Below are positions 36,770-46,399 of a DNA stretch of 64,000 nt, piece by piece. The translations under genes were made by a program, and so were the position numbers. The stretch is from assembly GCA_020633495.1 (NCBI GenBank), contig JACKDR010000002.1:434001-498000 (forward strand), given 5' to 3'. Under the pieces are notes generated by a model that saw nothing but the letters and a program-made list of their open reading frames with translations, ran no database searches and was not told where the DNA came from. How positions within the stretch are numbered: the first letter of the stretch is position 1; each line of letters opens with the position of its first letter. The DNA is from Kofleriaceae bacterium. GTDB taxonomy: Bacteria; Myxococcota_A; Polyangia; Haliangiales; Haliangiaceae.

Positions 36770-38260
36770 CTACAGGTCGAGCCCGTACAGGCTGCCCTGG
36801 GGCGCGCGGTCCGCGACCAGCTGCCGCATCGCCGCCGACAGCGCGACCTCGACGTCGAGGTCGGGGTCGGCCAGGCCGGCGGCGTCGGCGGCGAAGCGGA
36901 CGTCGGCGGCGTCCATCACCGCCTGGGCGCCGGCGGGATCGACCGCGTAGGCCGCGGCGGCGTCGTGCATCCCCGACACCAGCAGGGCGAGCGCCGTCGT
37001 GGTCGCGACCGACGGCTGCGCGAACCACTGGCCGCGCTCGTCGATCGCGGCGCCGTCGCGGGCGACGTGGAGCTGCTGGCTGCGGACGTCGCCGCCCGGC
37101 GTCGTGAACGACAGGGTCAGGTCGGCGGCCAGGCCGTCGAGGGCGTCGACCGCGTCGGCGCGCAGCGACACCAGCAGGGCGCCGTGGCGCTTCGACAGGA
37201 ACACGGTCGAGACGTCGAGGCCGGGATCCTCGCCGGGGCCGGTGGGGAAGCCGTAGGCGGTGTCGACCGCGAGGCCCGCCGACGGCGCGACGTCGAGGGT
37301 CAGGTCGTAGGCCAGCGGGGTCGTGAACCACGGGTACTCGTCGGCCATGAAGGTCTCGACGTCGGCGAACCGGAACAGGCTGAACGCGTTGGCGCCGCGC
37401 AGGTGCGCCATGCCCTGCAGGACCTCGGGCCCGATGCCGAGGCCGAGCGCGACCACCGTGATGTCGACGCCGGCGTCGGCGCCGGCCGCGACCATGGCCT
37501 CGAAGTCGGACGACGACGTCGCGCCGACGTTGGGCTGGACGTCGGTGAACAGGACGATCCGGACGTTGTCGCGGCCGCGGCCGACGGCGTCGCGGCCGAG
37601 GTCGTAGGCGCGGCGCAGCCCGGCCTCCATGTCGGTCGAGCCGTCGGTCGACAGCCCGTCGATCGCGGCGTGGACCGCGGCGTGGTCGTCGCCGCGGTGC
37701 ACCGGCAGCGCGGTCCGGACGTCGTTGCCGTAGGTGACGATCGCGACCTCGTCGGTGGCGCCGAGCTGATCGGCGAGCCGGTGCAGCAGGTCGCGCGACA
37801 GCGCGCCCGGCGACGGCTCGTCCTGGTAGTCCCAGCCCATCGAGCCCGAGACGTCGACCGTGAAGATGAACGTGGTCGCCGGGCGCTGCCAGGCGTCGGG
37901 ATCGACGTTCGACGACAGCCCGACCTGGAGCCAGCCGCGCGGCTCGCCGCCGCGCCCGGGCGCGATCCCGGCGGCGGCGCGGACGCACAGCGGCTGGGTG
38001 CAGGCGTCGCCGGCGAGGCCGAGGTCGTGCTCGGCGAACATGCCCTCGACCAGCAGCGCCTCCGGCGGCGGCACCTGGCCGGCGGCGATCAGCTCGCGGG
38101 CGAAGTGCATGTCCTTGACGCCGCCCGGGGTGGCGCCGAAGTCGCCGCCGTAGTCGCCGCCGCCGCACGCGACCAGCGGGAGCGCGAGGGGCACGGCGAG
38201 CAGCCAGGCCAGGGTGGCGAGCGGCGAGCGGGGCGGGCGGGGTGACGAGGAGCGGCGCAT
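36770..38260 (-). CDS. von Willebrand factor A domain lipoprotein
   Basis: 496-aa predicted lipoprotein. Lipobox LPLVACGGG (Cys about residue 29). A VWA domain spans about 125-310 with a complete-looking MIDAS: DVSGSM (about 137), Thr in STDGSTDMEAGL and Asp in VLFTDVQPN. The C-terminal part is beta-rich and unassigned. Myxobacteria have many VWA lipoproteins; ligand unknown. Start at ATG 38260 from the signal peptide; a sigma-54 promoter ends 14 nt upstream and no ribosome binding site is visible. Divergent from the next lipoprotein gene. Confidence 0.88.
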   Translation of the reverse strand: MRRSSSPRPPRSPLATLAWLLAVPLALPLVACGGGDYGGDFGATPGGVKDMHFARELIAAGQVPPPEALLVEGMFAEHDLGLAGDACTQPLCVRAAAGIAPGRGGEPRGWLQVGLSSNVDPDAWQRPATTFIFTVDVSGSMGWDYQDEPSPGALSRDLLHRLADQLGATDEVAIVTYGNDVRTALPVHRGDDHAAVHAAIDGLSTDGSTDMEAGLRRAYDLGRDAVGRGRDNVRIVLFTDVQPNVGATSSSDFEAMVAAGADAGVDITVVALGLGIGPEVLQGMAHLRGANAFSLFRFADVETFMADEYPWFTTPLAYDLTLDVAPSAGLAVDTAYGFPTGPGEDPGLDVSTVFLSKRHGALLVSLRADAVDALDGLAADLTLSFTTPGGDVRSQQLHVARDGAAIDERGQWFAQPSVATTTALALLVSGMHDAAAAYAVDPAGAQAVMDAADVRFAADAAGLADPDLDVEVALSAAMRQLVADRAPQGSLYGLDL

Positions 38261-38272
38261 GCCCGTCGCTAT

Positions 38273-38288
38273 CGCAAGGCCGGTGCCG
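38273..38288 (-). promoter_or_regulatory. Sigma-54 (-24/-12) promoter candidate
   Basis: CGGCACCGGCCTTGCG on the minus strand, GG-N10-GC spacing exact. The predicted start site (about 38262) is 2 nt before the ATG at 38260. Confidence 0.45.
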
Positions 38289-38411
38289 CCGAGGCACGCG
38301 TGGTTCCGGGGACTTGCGGTGTCGACGTCGGGCCGTCGTCCGGCGATCCGGACGCCGATGTCACGGCCGGTGCGCCGGCGTTGCCGTCTGGTGACGCCGC
38401 GACTGGCCACG

Positions 38412-38428
38412 CGTCGCGAACCGCAACG
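38412..38428. promoter_or_regulatory. 17-bp palindrome-like site, candidate sigma-54 enhancer
   Basis: On the minus strand CGTTGCGGTTCGCGACG, 16 of 17 identical to the site at 48208-48224. Its centre is 86 bp upstream of the predicted sigma-54 start at 38506 and 158 bp upstream of the divergent one at 38262. Confidence 0.6.
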
Positions 38429-38479
38429 ACGCGATCGCGCGTCCGCGTCGAAGCCCGCTGGATCGCTGGCGTCGCGATC

Positions 38480-38495
38480 TGGCCCGGCCCTTGCC
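38480..38495 (+). promoter_or_regulatory. Sigma-54 (-24/-12) promoter candidate
   Basis: TGGCCCGGCCCTTGCC: one mismatch to TGGCACG and TTGC conserved, GG-N10-GC exact. The predicted start near 38506 is 3 nt before the GTG at 38509. Confidence 0.5.
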
Positions 38496-38508
38496 ATGGG
38501 GCCGGGCC

Positions 38509-40110
38509 GTGCGTACTTCCCACCTGCTCGCTTCCTTGCCCCTGCTGCTGGCGCCCGTCGTCGTCGCCGGCTGCGCCGACCCCGACGGCGCGTCCGCGAA
38601 CGACGACGAGCTGACCTCGGTCGAGGGCGTCGAGCACACGATCGACTTCGACGGCTTCGTCGACGTCACCCCGGGCGCCTCCGACGACGCGGTCAAGGCG
38701 GCGATCCACCGCGAGCTCAAGAGCTCGCTGGGCGCGCTGCGCGAGCGCGGCGTCGGCGTCGCCGACCGCGACGGCCAGCGCAACCTGGCCGCCGCCGAGC
38801 TGGCGCGCCAGACCCTCGACGTCGTCGACGGCGCCGGCGCGGTGGTCGGCGCGGTCGAGCGGATCCGCTTCCACTACCACGACGTCGCGCTGGTCGATCG
38901 CGACCGGCTGCCCGGCGGGCCGATCGATCTGACGCTGCTGTACGGCGACTACGTCGCCCGCGCCGGCGAGCTGATCGCGATCTGCTCCGACGACCCCGGC
39001 GCCGAGGCCGACTCGCTCTGGTACCACTTCTCGCCGGGCCGGACCTCGTGCAAGAACGCGATCCGCGGCGAGCAGAGCGCGATCGACGCCGACCAGGAGC
39101 ACCTCGCGATCGCCGGCCAGATCAGCGTGCGCGACCGGGACCGCCGGTTCCTGGCGACCCGCGCGACCCTGACCCGCAGCGTCGCCGCGCCCGATCGCTA
39201 CCCCGAGTACGATCAGCTGTGGGGCTTCGCCGGCGACCCCGCGCGCACCAAGCTGGTGGTCTACGCGTTCACCGGCGTCGACGCCGACGAGGCCGATCCG
39301 CACGACAACGGCCTGGTCGAGTTCCTGCGGCAGCAGCGGACCCTGCGCGGCAAGCTGCCCGGGCTGCAGGTCGTCGAGACCTCGCCGCAGGCGTGGCTGC
39401 TCGACTTCTGGATCGACGGCCAGAAGCTGACCGGCGTCACCTGGGACGACGTCGAGCGCTGGGTCATCGATGGCACCGGCTGGCCGGCGGCGGTCGGCAG
39501 CGACGCCGGCAAGCGCGCCGCGCTGCTCGGCCAGGTCGTCGCCAACTTCAGCGAGCGGTGGATCGTGTGGCAGCGCCCGGTGCTGGTCACCCGCGACGGC
39601 GCGACCCGCGCCATGACCCTCGAGATCCGCACGTTCTACGGCTGGGAGGACGGCAGCCCCGAGGCGCGGCTGCACGCCCGCTGGCGCTACCTCGAGGCGT
39701 TCTGGCACGCCGACGTCTTCAGCTACACCGGCCACAGCCACTTCGGTCACGGCCCGCTCGAGCCGTGGACCTACAGCGGCGACAACTTCCCGTCGCGCTA
39801 CCAGGTCATGCTGGTGAACTCGTGCCTGTCGTTCAACTACTACGACGAGGACTTCCTGGCGATGCACCCGGGCGGCAGCGCCCAGCTCGACGTCGTCGTC
39901 AACGGCCTCGCCGCCTACTGGCGCGGCATGGGCCAGGCCTCGGGCTCGTACATCGCGTCGCTGGTCGACGGCGGCGACCACTCGTGGCGCGACGTCCTGA
40001 CCTCGATGCGCGTCGACCTGCCGTGGCAGGCCGCCTACGACCCGATGCGCGCCGTCAACGGCGAGCTCGACAACACGTACACGCCGACCGCGCCGATCGA
40101 GCTGCGGTAG
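38509..40110 (+). CDS. Lipoprotein with a clan CD (caspase/gingipain-like) His-Cys dyad
   Basis: 533-aa predicted lipoprotein, usually annotated hypothetical. Signal peptide with lipobox VVVAGC (Cys about 21). Near the C-terminus a hydrophobic strand leads into FSYTGHSHFGHG (His 409 or 411) and about 30 residues later another leads into VMLVNSCLSFNYYDEDF (Cys 439). A GH motif followed at this distance by a strand ending in Ser-Cys is the layout of clan CD cysteine peptidases (caspase, gingipain, separase). The upstream ATG at 38491 is rejected because it lies inside the promoter. Activity is inference; the dyad is seen. Confidence 0.72.
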   Translation: MRTSHLLASLPLLLAPVVVAGCADPDGASANDDELTSVEGVEHTIDFDGFVDVTPGASDDAVKAAIHRELKSSLGALRERGVGVADRDGQRNLAAAELARQTLDVVDGAGAVVGAVERIRFHYHDVALVDRDRLPGGPIDLTLLYGDYVARAGELIAICSDDPGAEADSLWYHFSPGRTSCKNAIRGEQSAIDADQEHLAIAGQISVRDRDRRFLATRATLTRSVAAPDRYPEYDQLWGFAGDPARTKLVVYAFTGVDADEADPHDNGLVEFLRQQRTLRGKLPGLQVVETSPQAWLLDFWIDGQKLTGVTWDDVERWVIDGTGWPAAVGSDAGKRAALLGQVVANFSERWIVWQRPVLVTRDGATRAMTLEIRTFYGWEDGSPEARLHARWRYLEAFWHADVFSYTGHSHFGHGPLEPWTYSGDNFPSRYQVMLVNSCLSFNYYDEDFLAMHPGGSAQLDVVVNGLAAYWRGMGQASGSYIASLVDGGDHSWRDVLTSMRVDLPWQAAYDPMRAVNGELDNTYTPTAPIELR

Positions 40111-40137
40111 GACGTTCGGGCGCGCCGTGCGGCGCCG

Positions 40138-40548
40138 CTACGCGTCGGCGTTCGCGCCGCCGTCGCCGCCGCCGTCGCCGCCCTCGGCGGCCTGCTGCTC
40201 GGCGATCTGGCGGCGGACGTCGTCCATGTCGAGGTCGCGGACCTGGGCGATCAGCTTCTCCAGCACCGGCGCGGGCAGGGCGCCGGCCTGGCGGAAGATC
40301 ATGATGCCGTCGCGGAAGACCATCAGCGTCGGGATCGACGAGATCTGCAGCGCGCCCGCGAGCTCGCCCTGGGCCTCGGTGTCGATCTTGCCGAACGTGA
40401 TGTCCTGGTGGGTCTCGGCGGCGGTCTCGAAGACCGGACCGAACATGCGACACGGGCCGCACCACTCGGCCCAGAAGTCGAGCAGGACGATCCCCGGCTG
40501 GGTGACGGTCTGCTCGAAGTTGGTGGTGGTGATCTCCTTGGCGAACAT
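40138..40548 (-). CDS. trxA: Thioredoxin
   Basis: 136-aa cytosolic thioredoxin with VLLDFWAEWCGPCRMFGPVF (WCGPC at about 31) and the cis-Pro loop SSIPTLMVFRDG. The C-terminus is extended by about 25 residues rich in Gly, Asp and Ala compared with the ~108-residue family, an unusual low-complexity tail. ATG 40548 follows GGAGG; TATGGT serves as a -10 about 26 nt upstream of the start. Confidence 0.95.
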   Translation of the reverse strand: MFAKEITTTNFEQTVTQPGIVLLDFWAEWCGPCRMFGPVFETAAETHQDITFGKIDTEAQGELAGALQISSIPTLMVFRDGIMIFRQAGALPAPVLEKLIAQVRDLDMDDVRRQIAEQQAAEGGDGGGDGGANADA

Positions 40549-40598
40549 CGATACCTCCGTGGAGCCACACCATACACCGCGTCCCGCGGGCCGCACGC

Positions 40599-40604
40599 TA
40601 TGCT
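40599..40604 (+). promoter_or_regulatory. -10 box (TATGCT) close to start codon
   Basis: TATGCT is 9 nt before the ATG at 40614. Confidence 0.4.
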
Positions 40605-40613
40605 CGACGCGCG

Positions 40614-41456
40614 ATGCCCCTCGACGCCTGGCTGGCCGAGCTCGACCACCGCAACCGTGACAACGTCGCGCGCACGGCGAGCTACCTGGAGCTGTACGCG
40701 TGGAGCCGCGACGCCGGCTGCGAACTTCCCTGGGTCTTCATGGCCCACCTGGTGTCGCGCAACGCCGGCTACCTGATGACCGACCTGGCGCGGACCCTGG
40801 GCCGGGCCGATCTCGACGCCGGGCTCGGTGACGCCATGCGCAACCTGTTCCTGCTGCTCGAGCGGGCCAACTGGTTGATCTTCTGGGACGCCTGGCACCA
40901 CACGCTGCTGCACCTCGCCGGGCGCACCGACCAGCTGGCGGCGCCGCGGACCCCGGTCTTCATGATCGACGCGTGGCGCCGCTTCGAGGCCGACGCCGCG
41001 GCCGCCGGTGGCGCGGTCGACGCCGCGCTCGAGCGGCGGCTGGTGGTCGAGCTGGTTCACAACGAGCAGCACCTGATCGAGCACCGCGTGGTCCACCACC
41101 CGCACCTGGCGCCGGGGCGCCGCCTGCTCGACATGGTCGAGCTGTCGGGCCGCGAGAAGCCGCTGCACTTCCCGCCGGTCACCGCCGCGCCGCTGCCCGA
41201 GATCCGGGTCGGCGGCTTCGCGCAGCTGCCGCGCCGGCTCGCCGCCGGCGCCCGGATCTTCGACGAGGTGCTCGCGGACCGCGGCCGGCGCGACGCGCTG
41301 TTCGCGTGGGCGACGGCGCACCCGCACACCGGGTCGCGCGCGGTGTACGGCGGCAAGCCGGGGCCGACCCTGCGCGAGGCGTGGCCGGTCGACGCGGTCG
41401 CCGCGATGTGGGACGGCCTGCACGTGCCGCCGGCGCCGGATCCGAGCTATCCGTAG
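40614..41456 (+). CDS. DUF2515 family protein
   Basis: 280-aa soluble, mostly helical protein resembling the DUF2515 (YppC-like) family, whose members share an N-terminal 'RN.DN..RT..YL..Y' signature seen here as HRNRDNVARTASYLELYAW. Other features: WVFMAHLVSRNAGYLMTDLA, LLLERANWLIFWDAWHHTLL and LVHNEQHLIEHRV. Function of the family is unknown. No signal peptide. Confidence 0.75.
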   Translation: MPLDAWLAELDHRNRDNVARTASYLELYAWSRDAGCELPWVFMAHLVSRNAGYLMTDLARTLGRADLDAGLGDAMRNLFLLLERANWLIFWDAWHHTLLHLAGRTDQLAAPRTPVFMIDAWRRFEADAAAAGGAVDAALERRLVVELVHNEQHLIEHRVVHHPHLAPGRRLLDMVELSGREKPLHFPPVTAAPLPEIRVGGFAQLPRRLAAGARIFDEVLADRGRRDALFAWATAHPHTGSRAVYGGKPGPTLREAWPVDAVAAMWDGLHVPPAPDPSYP

Positions 41457-41506
41457 GGCGCCGGCGCGGGCGCGCGGCCGGGGCCGCGACGATCGACCGC
41501 GGGTCG

Positions 41507-42076
41507 CTACGGCGCGATCAGTCGCTCGATCACCGCCTCGGTGTCGGCGTCGAGCTTCTGGCTGCGATGCACGACCGCGCCGTCGTGATCGACCACCATC
41601 AGGTGCGGCAGGTCGCTGACCGCCATCGCGTCGGCGAACGTGAACTCGGGGTCGGCGAACGTCGGGTACGCGATCCCCTCGCGGGTCGCGAACGTGCGCG
41701 CGACGTCGAGCTCGTCGCCGACGTCGACGCCGACGACCACGGCGCGGTCGCCGAGGCGCGCCGCCAGCGCCTCGAGCCCGGCGATCTGCTTGCGGCAGCC
41801 GTCGCACCACGTCGCGTACATGTCGATCAGCATGGGCCGGCCGCTCGCGACCTCGTGCAGCGACCGCGGCGCGCCGCCGCCCAGCGGCGCCAGCGAGGTC
41901 TCGACCAGGCGCGGCGCCGGCGTCGACGGTCGCGCCGCCGGGGTCGTGCAGGCGGCGACGGTGGCGGCGGCGGCGAGCGCGAGGCCCGTGGCGAGGAGGC
42001 GGGCCGGGAGGCACGCCAGGAGACGCGCCGGGAGACGCGCCAGGAGACGCGCCAGGAGACGACGGACGATCGACAC
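41507..42076 (-). CDS. TlpA-like thioredoxin-fold lipoprotein
   Basis: 189-aa envelope thioredoxin-like protein. The signal peptide contains tandem Leu-Ala-Arg repeats (LLARLLARLPARLLACLPAR) before a lipobox AAATVAAC. The redox motif is WCDGC (MLIDMYATWCDGCRKQIAGL), and SDLPHLMVVDHDG supplies the cis-Pro strand. The GTG start is 2 nt after the DUF3570 stop, so it is the last gene of the DUF4266-DUF3570 operon. It probably exchanges electrons with, or matures, a partner in the periplasm. Confidence 0.85.
   Translation of the reverse strand: MSIVRRLLARLLARLPARLLACLPARLLATGLALAAAATVAACTTPAARPSTPAPRLVETSLAPLGGGAPRSLHEVASGRPMLIDMYATWCDGCRKQIAGLEALAARLGDRAVVVGVDVGDELDVARTFATREGIAYPTFADPEFTFADAMAVSDLPHLMVVDHDGAVVHRSQKLDADTEAVIERLIAP
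41995..42064. repeat. 12-bp imperfect tandem repeat in a signal-peptide coding region
   Basis: About five copies of a GGAGACGCGCCA-like unit encode the repeating Leu-Leu-Ala-Arg n-region of the TlpA-like lipoprotein. Confidence 0.65.
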
Positions 42077-42078
42077 GG

Positions 42079-43227
42079 TCAGAACTTGTACCCCAGACTG
42101 AGGGCTCCCCAGGTGATCGAAAGATCGTTGCTGCGCCGGTAGTGGCCCAGGACCACGTCCAGGTTGGCGCGGCCCAGGACCGCGAACGGGGCCCGGTCGG
42201 CCAGCAGCGCCAGCTTGGCGGTGACCTCGTGGGCGGTGAACGGGGCCAGGTCGCTGTCGCTGGTGCGGTAGCCGGTGGGCGCGTCGGGGAAGACGTCCAT
42301 GTAGAACGACGCGCCGTCCTGGTGGTGGACGCGGTAGCCCAGGCGCGCGTACAGCCACGGCGTCACGTACTGGTAGCCGAACAGCTGGACGGTGTGGGCG
42401 TCGAGATCGAAGTCGTCGTGGTAGATGCGGTACGACGCCTTGACCGTGGTGTGGCTGCGCGGCAGGTGCTGCGACACCCGCACGGTCGCGGCCTGGCGCA
42501 GGCGGGTGCCGGGGAACTTCTCGCGCGCGACGCCGCCGCCGACCATCGGCACCGCGTTCCACGTGGTCTCGAGCAGGCCGGCCTGGAAGGTCGCGCCGTA
42601 GGCGGCGTCGAGGATCGTCGTCGGCGACAGCACCTGGCTGACCGAGAGGTTGCCGTTGTAGGCGTGGCGCTGCTTCAGGCCCGGGCGATCGCCGTACGGC
42701 CCGTACGAGTCGAACCAGTCCATCGAGATGACGCCGTTGACGGTCAGCGTGAAGTTGTCGTCGGCGAGCTTGCGGACGTAGCCGGCGCCCCAGAACCACG
42801 ACCGCAGCGGCTCCTCGGCGTGGAAGCCCCAGCGGCCCTGGACCTCGCCGTGGTGATCGTGGGCCCAGCGGTGGGTGACGTCGAGCGCCACCGACTCGTT
42901 CATGCGTGACGCCGAGGTCGTGGCGTCGATGGCGTCGGGCGACGCCGCCGAGACGATGTCGACCTCGACCGCCGCCTCGTGGACCAGCGTCGGGGTCTGG
43001 CGCAGCCGCGCCCACAAGAGCGGCTCGACGATGATCGCCTGCTGGCTGCCGGGCTCGCCGTCGGCGCCGTCCTGCGACTGGTAGCCGTGGCCGCCCTGGC
43101 CGAACAGCACGGTGCGCCACTCGAACGCCTCCAGCGCCTGGGCCGCGGCGGGCGCTGGCGCGGCCGCGACGGCGACGAGCGCGACCACCGCGGAGACCGC
43201 GACGACCGCGGGCCTCAGTTGCCGCAC
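42079..43227 (-). CDS. DUF3570 domain-containing outer-membrane protein
   Basis: 382-aa predicted beta-barrel protein: signal peptide ending APAAAQA, then amphipathic strands (VTHRWAHDHHGEVQGRWGFH, TTVKASYRIYHDDFDLDAHT) and a terminal aromatic residue (WGALSLGYKF) as in outer-membrane proteins. DUF3570 is commonly found beside DUF4266, a thioredoxin-like protein and ApbE; here ApbE is absent. A GTG start overlaps the DUF4266 stop by 13 nt. Confidence 0.85.
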   Translation of the reverse strand: MRQLRPAVVAVSAVVALVAVAAAPAPAAAQALEAFEWRTVLFGQGGHGYQSQDGADGEPGSQQAIIVEPLLWARLRQTPTLVHEAAVEVDIVSAASPDAIDATTSASRMNESVALDVTHRWAHDHHGEVQGRWGFHAEEPLRSWFWGAGYVRKLADDNFTLTVNGVISMDWFDSYGPYGDRPGLKQRHAYNGNLSVSQVLSPTTILDAAYGATFQAGLLETTWNAVPMVGGGVAREKFPGTRLRQAATVRVSQHLPRSHTTVKASYRIYHDDFDLDAHTVQLFGYQYVTPWLYARLGYRVHHQDGASFYMDVFPDAPTGYRTSDSDLAPFTAHEVTAKLALLADRAPFAVLGRANLDVVLGHYRRSNDLSITWGALSLGYKF

Positions 43228-43493
43228 GCGCAGCCGCCTCCGGCCGGCTCGCCGTCGCCACCGCCGGCGCCCTCGCGGGCGGTGTGGAGCTTGCGGCGCG
43301 CCCGATCCTCGGTGGGCGACTCGCTGGCCCGCATCGTCGGATCGTTGAGGTAGCCCTGTCGGTTCTTGGGCACGATGCGGCACGCGGTCAGCGCCGACGC
43401 GCCGAGCAGGCCGATCACGACGAGGAGCGCCCGGGTGGCCGCGCGTGGCGCGGTCGGACCTCGGGATGGACGAGCAACAGCAGGGGCGCGCAC
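43215..43493 (-). CDS. DUF4266 small lipoprotein
   Basis: 92-aa lipoprotein. Lipobox ASALTAC (Cys about 38), then RIVPKNRQGYLNDPTM, typical of DUF4266, and a C-terminal Gly-rich CACGN. It may bind a cofactor or metal through the terminal cysteines (inference). Start GTG at 43493, 13 nt after the kinase stop; it overlaps DUF3570 at its 3' end. Confidence 0.82.
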   Translation of the reverse strand: MRAPAVARPSRGPTAPRAATRALLVVIGLLGASALTACRIVPKNRQGYLNDPTMRASESPTEDRARRKLHTAREGAGGGDGEPAGGGCACGN

Positions 43494-43506
43494 CGCGCCC
43501 AGTCTA

Positions 43507-45894
<2,388 letters not shown>

Positions 45895-45902
45895 CGCGCA
45901 CC

Positions 45903-45932
45903 ACAGTTCGACCGGCGCGCCGCGCGAGTCAA
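45903..45932 (-). promoter_or_regulatory. Sigma-70-type promoter of kinase operon
   Basis: TTGACT (45932-45927), 18-bp spacer, AACTGT (45908-45903), 8 nt to the GTG at 45894. The surrounding sequence is noticeably less GC-rich than the rest of the window. Confidence 0.45.
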
Positions 45933-46111
45933 GAATCGTCTCGGAAGAAAATGACCGTTCGGTCACGCGAGATCGCGCCGGGTGCGCATGGGTGTTTGCA
46001 CCCACTCCAGAAGATGTGCTCACCGTGACCATGGCGTCCGATCGGTCGGACCATCGCGATCCCGTCGCCACGCACTGGTTGACCGGTCAGGTCTGGCCCC
46101 GCCCGCCCACG

Positions 46112-46394
46112 GCGTCCGGCTTCCGGACGCGGCCCCGCGCCCGGCCCCCGCGCCCGGCCTCCCCCACCCGTCCCCTCCGTCCGGTGTCCGGACGCGCCGC
46201 CACGATCGGGTGTCAGACACCCGTACATGACGCCGGCGCTCGACGCGCGCCCGGGCACTTGCACGCCCAGGCGATCGGCGCGCGCGTCCGGATCCCGGAC
46301 GCATGGGCCGCGCCCGGGCGTCAGCCGCCCGGGCGCCCGGGCGCGTCATCTGTCCGGATACCGGACGCGGACGGGTGTCAGCCACCCGTCCGCG
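46112..46394. repeat. Intergenic array of two alternating palindrome families
   Basis: Family A, GTCCGG-N3-CCGGAC: 46112-46130, 46178-46194, 46284-46302, 46352-46366. Family B, perfect hairpins whose loop or arm edge carries TCAG/CAG: 46207-46223 (CGGGTGT/ACACCCG), 46310-46336 (11-bp arms around TCAGC), 46366-46394 (12-bp arms CGCGGACGGGTG/CACCCGTCCGCG). From A2 on, each A is followed by a B at a centre spacing of 29, 30 and 21 bp. The stretch 45933-46399 holds no convincing gene. Confidence 0.7.
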
Positions 46395-46399
46395 TGCGG

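Noticed and set aside
38491..38508. ATG at 38491 as start of the caspase-like lipoprotein
   Set aside because: It lies inside the -12 region of the sigma-54 promoter candidate, and the GTG at 38509 begins a cleaner signal peptide.
45895..46071. Longer N-terminus for the PEGA-domain kinase
   Set aside because: Codons between 46071 and about 45930 have many A/T third positions, unlike all genes here, and the region contains a promoter.
46366..46394. Strong hairpin as the intrinsic terminator of the coiled-coil gene
   Set aside because: There is no T-run on the relevant strand and the hairpin belongs to a repeated family; a terminator role is possible but not the simplest reading.
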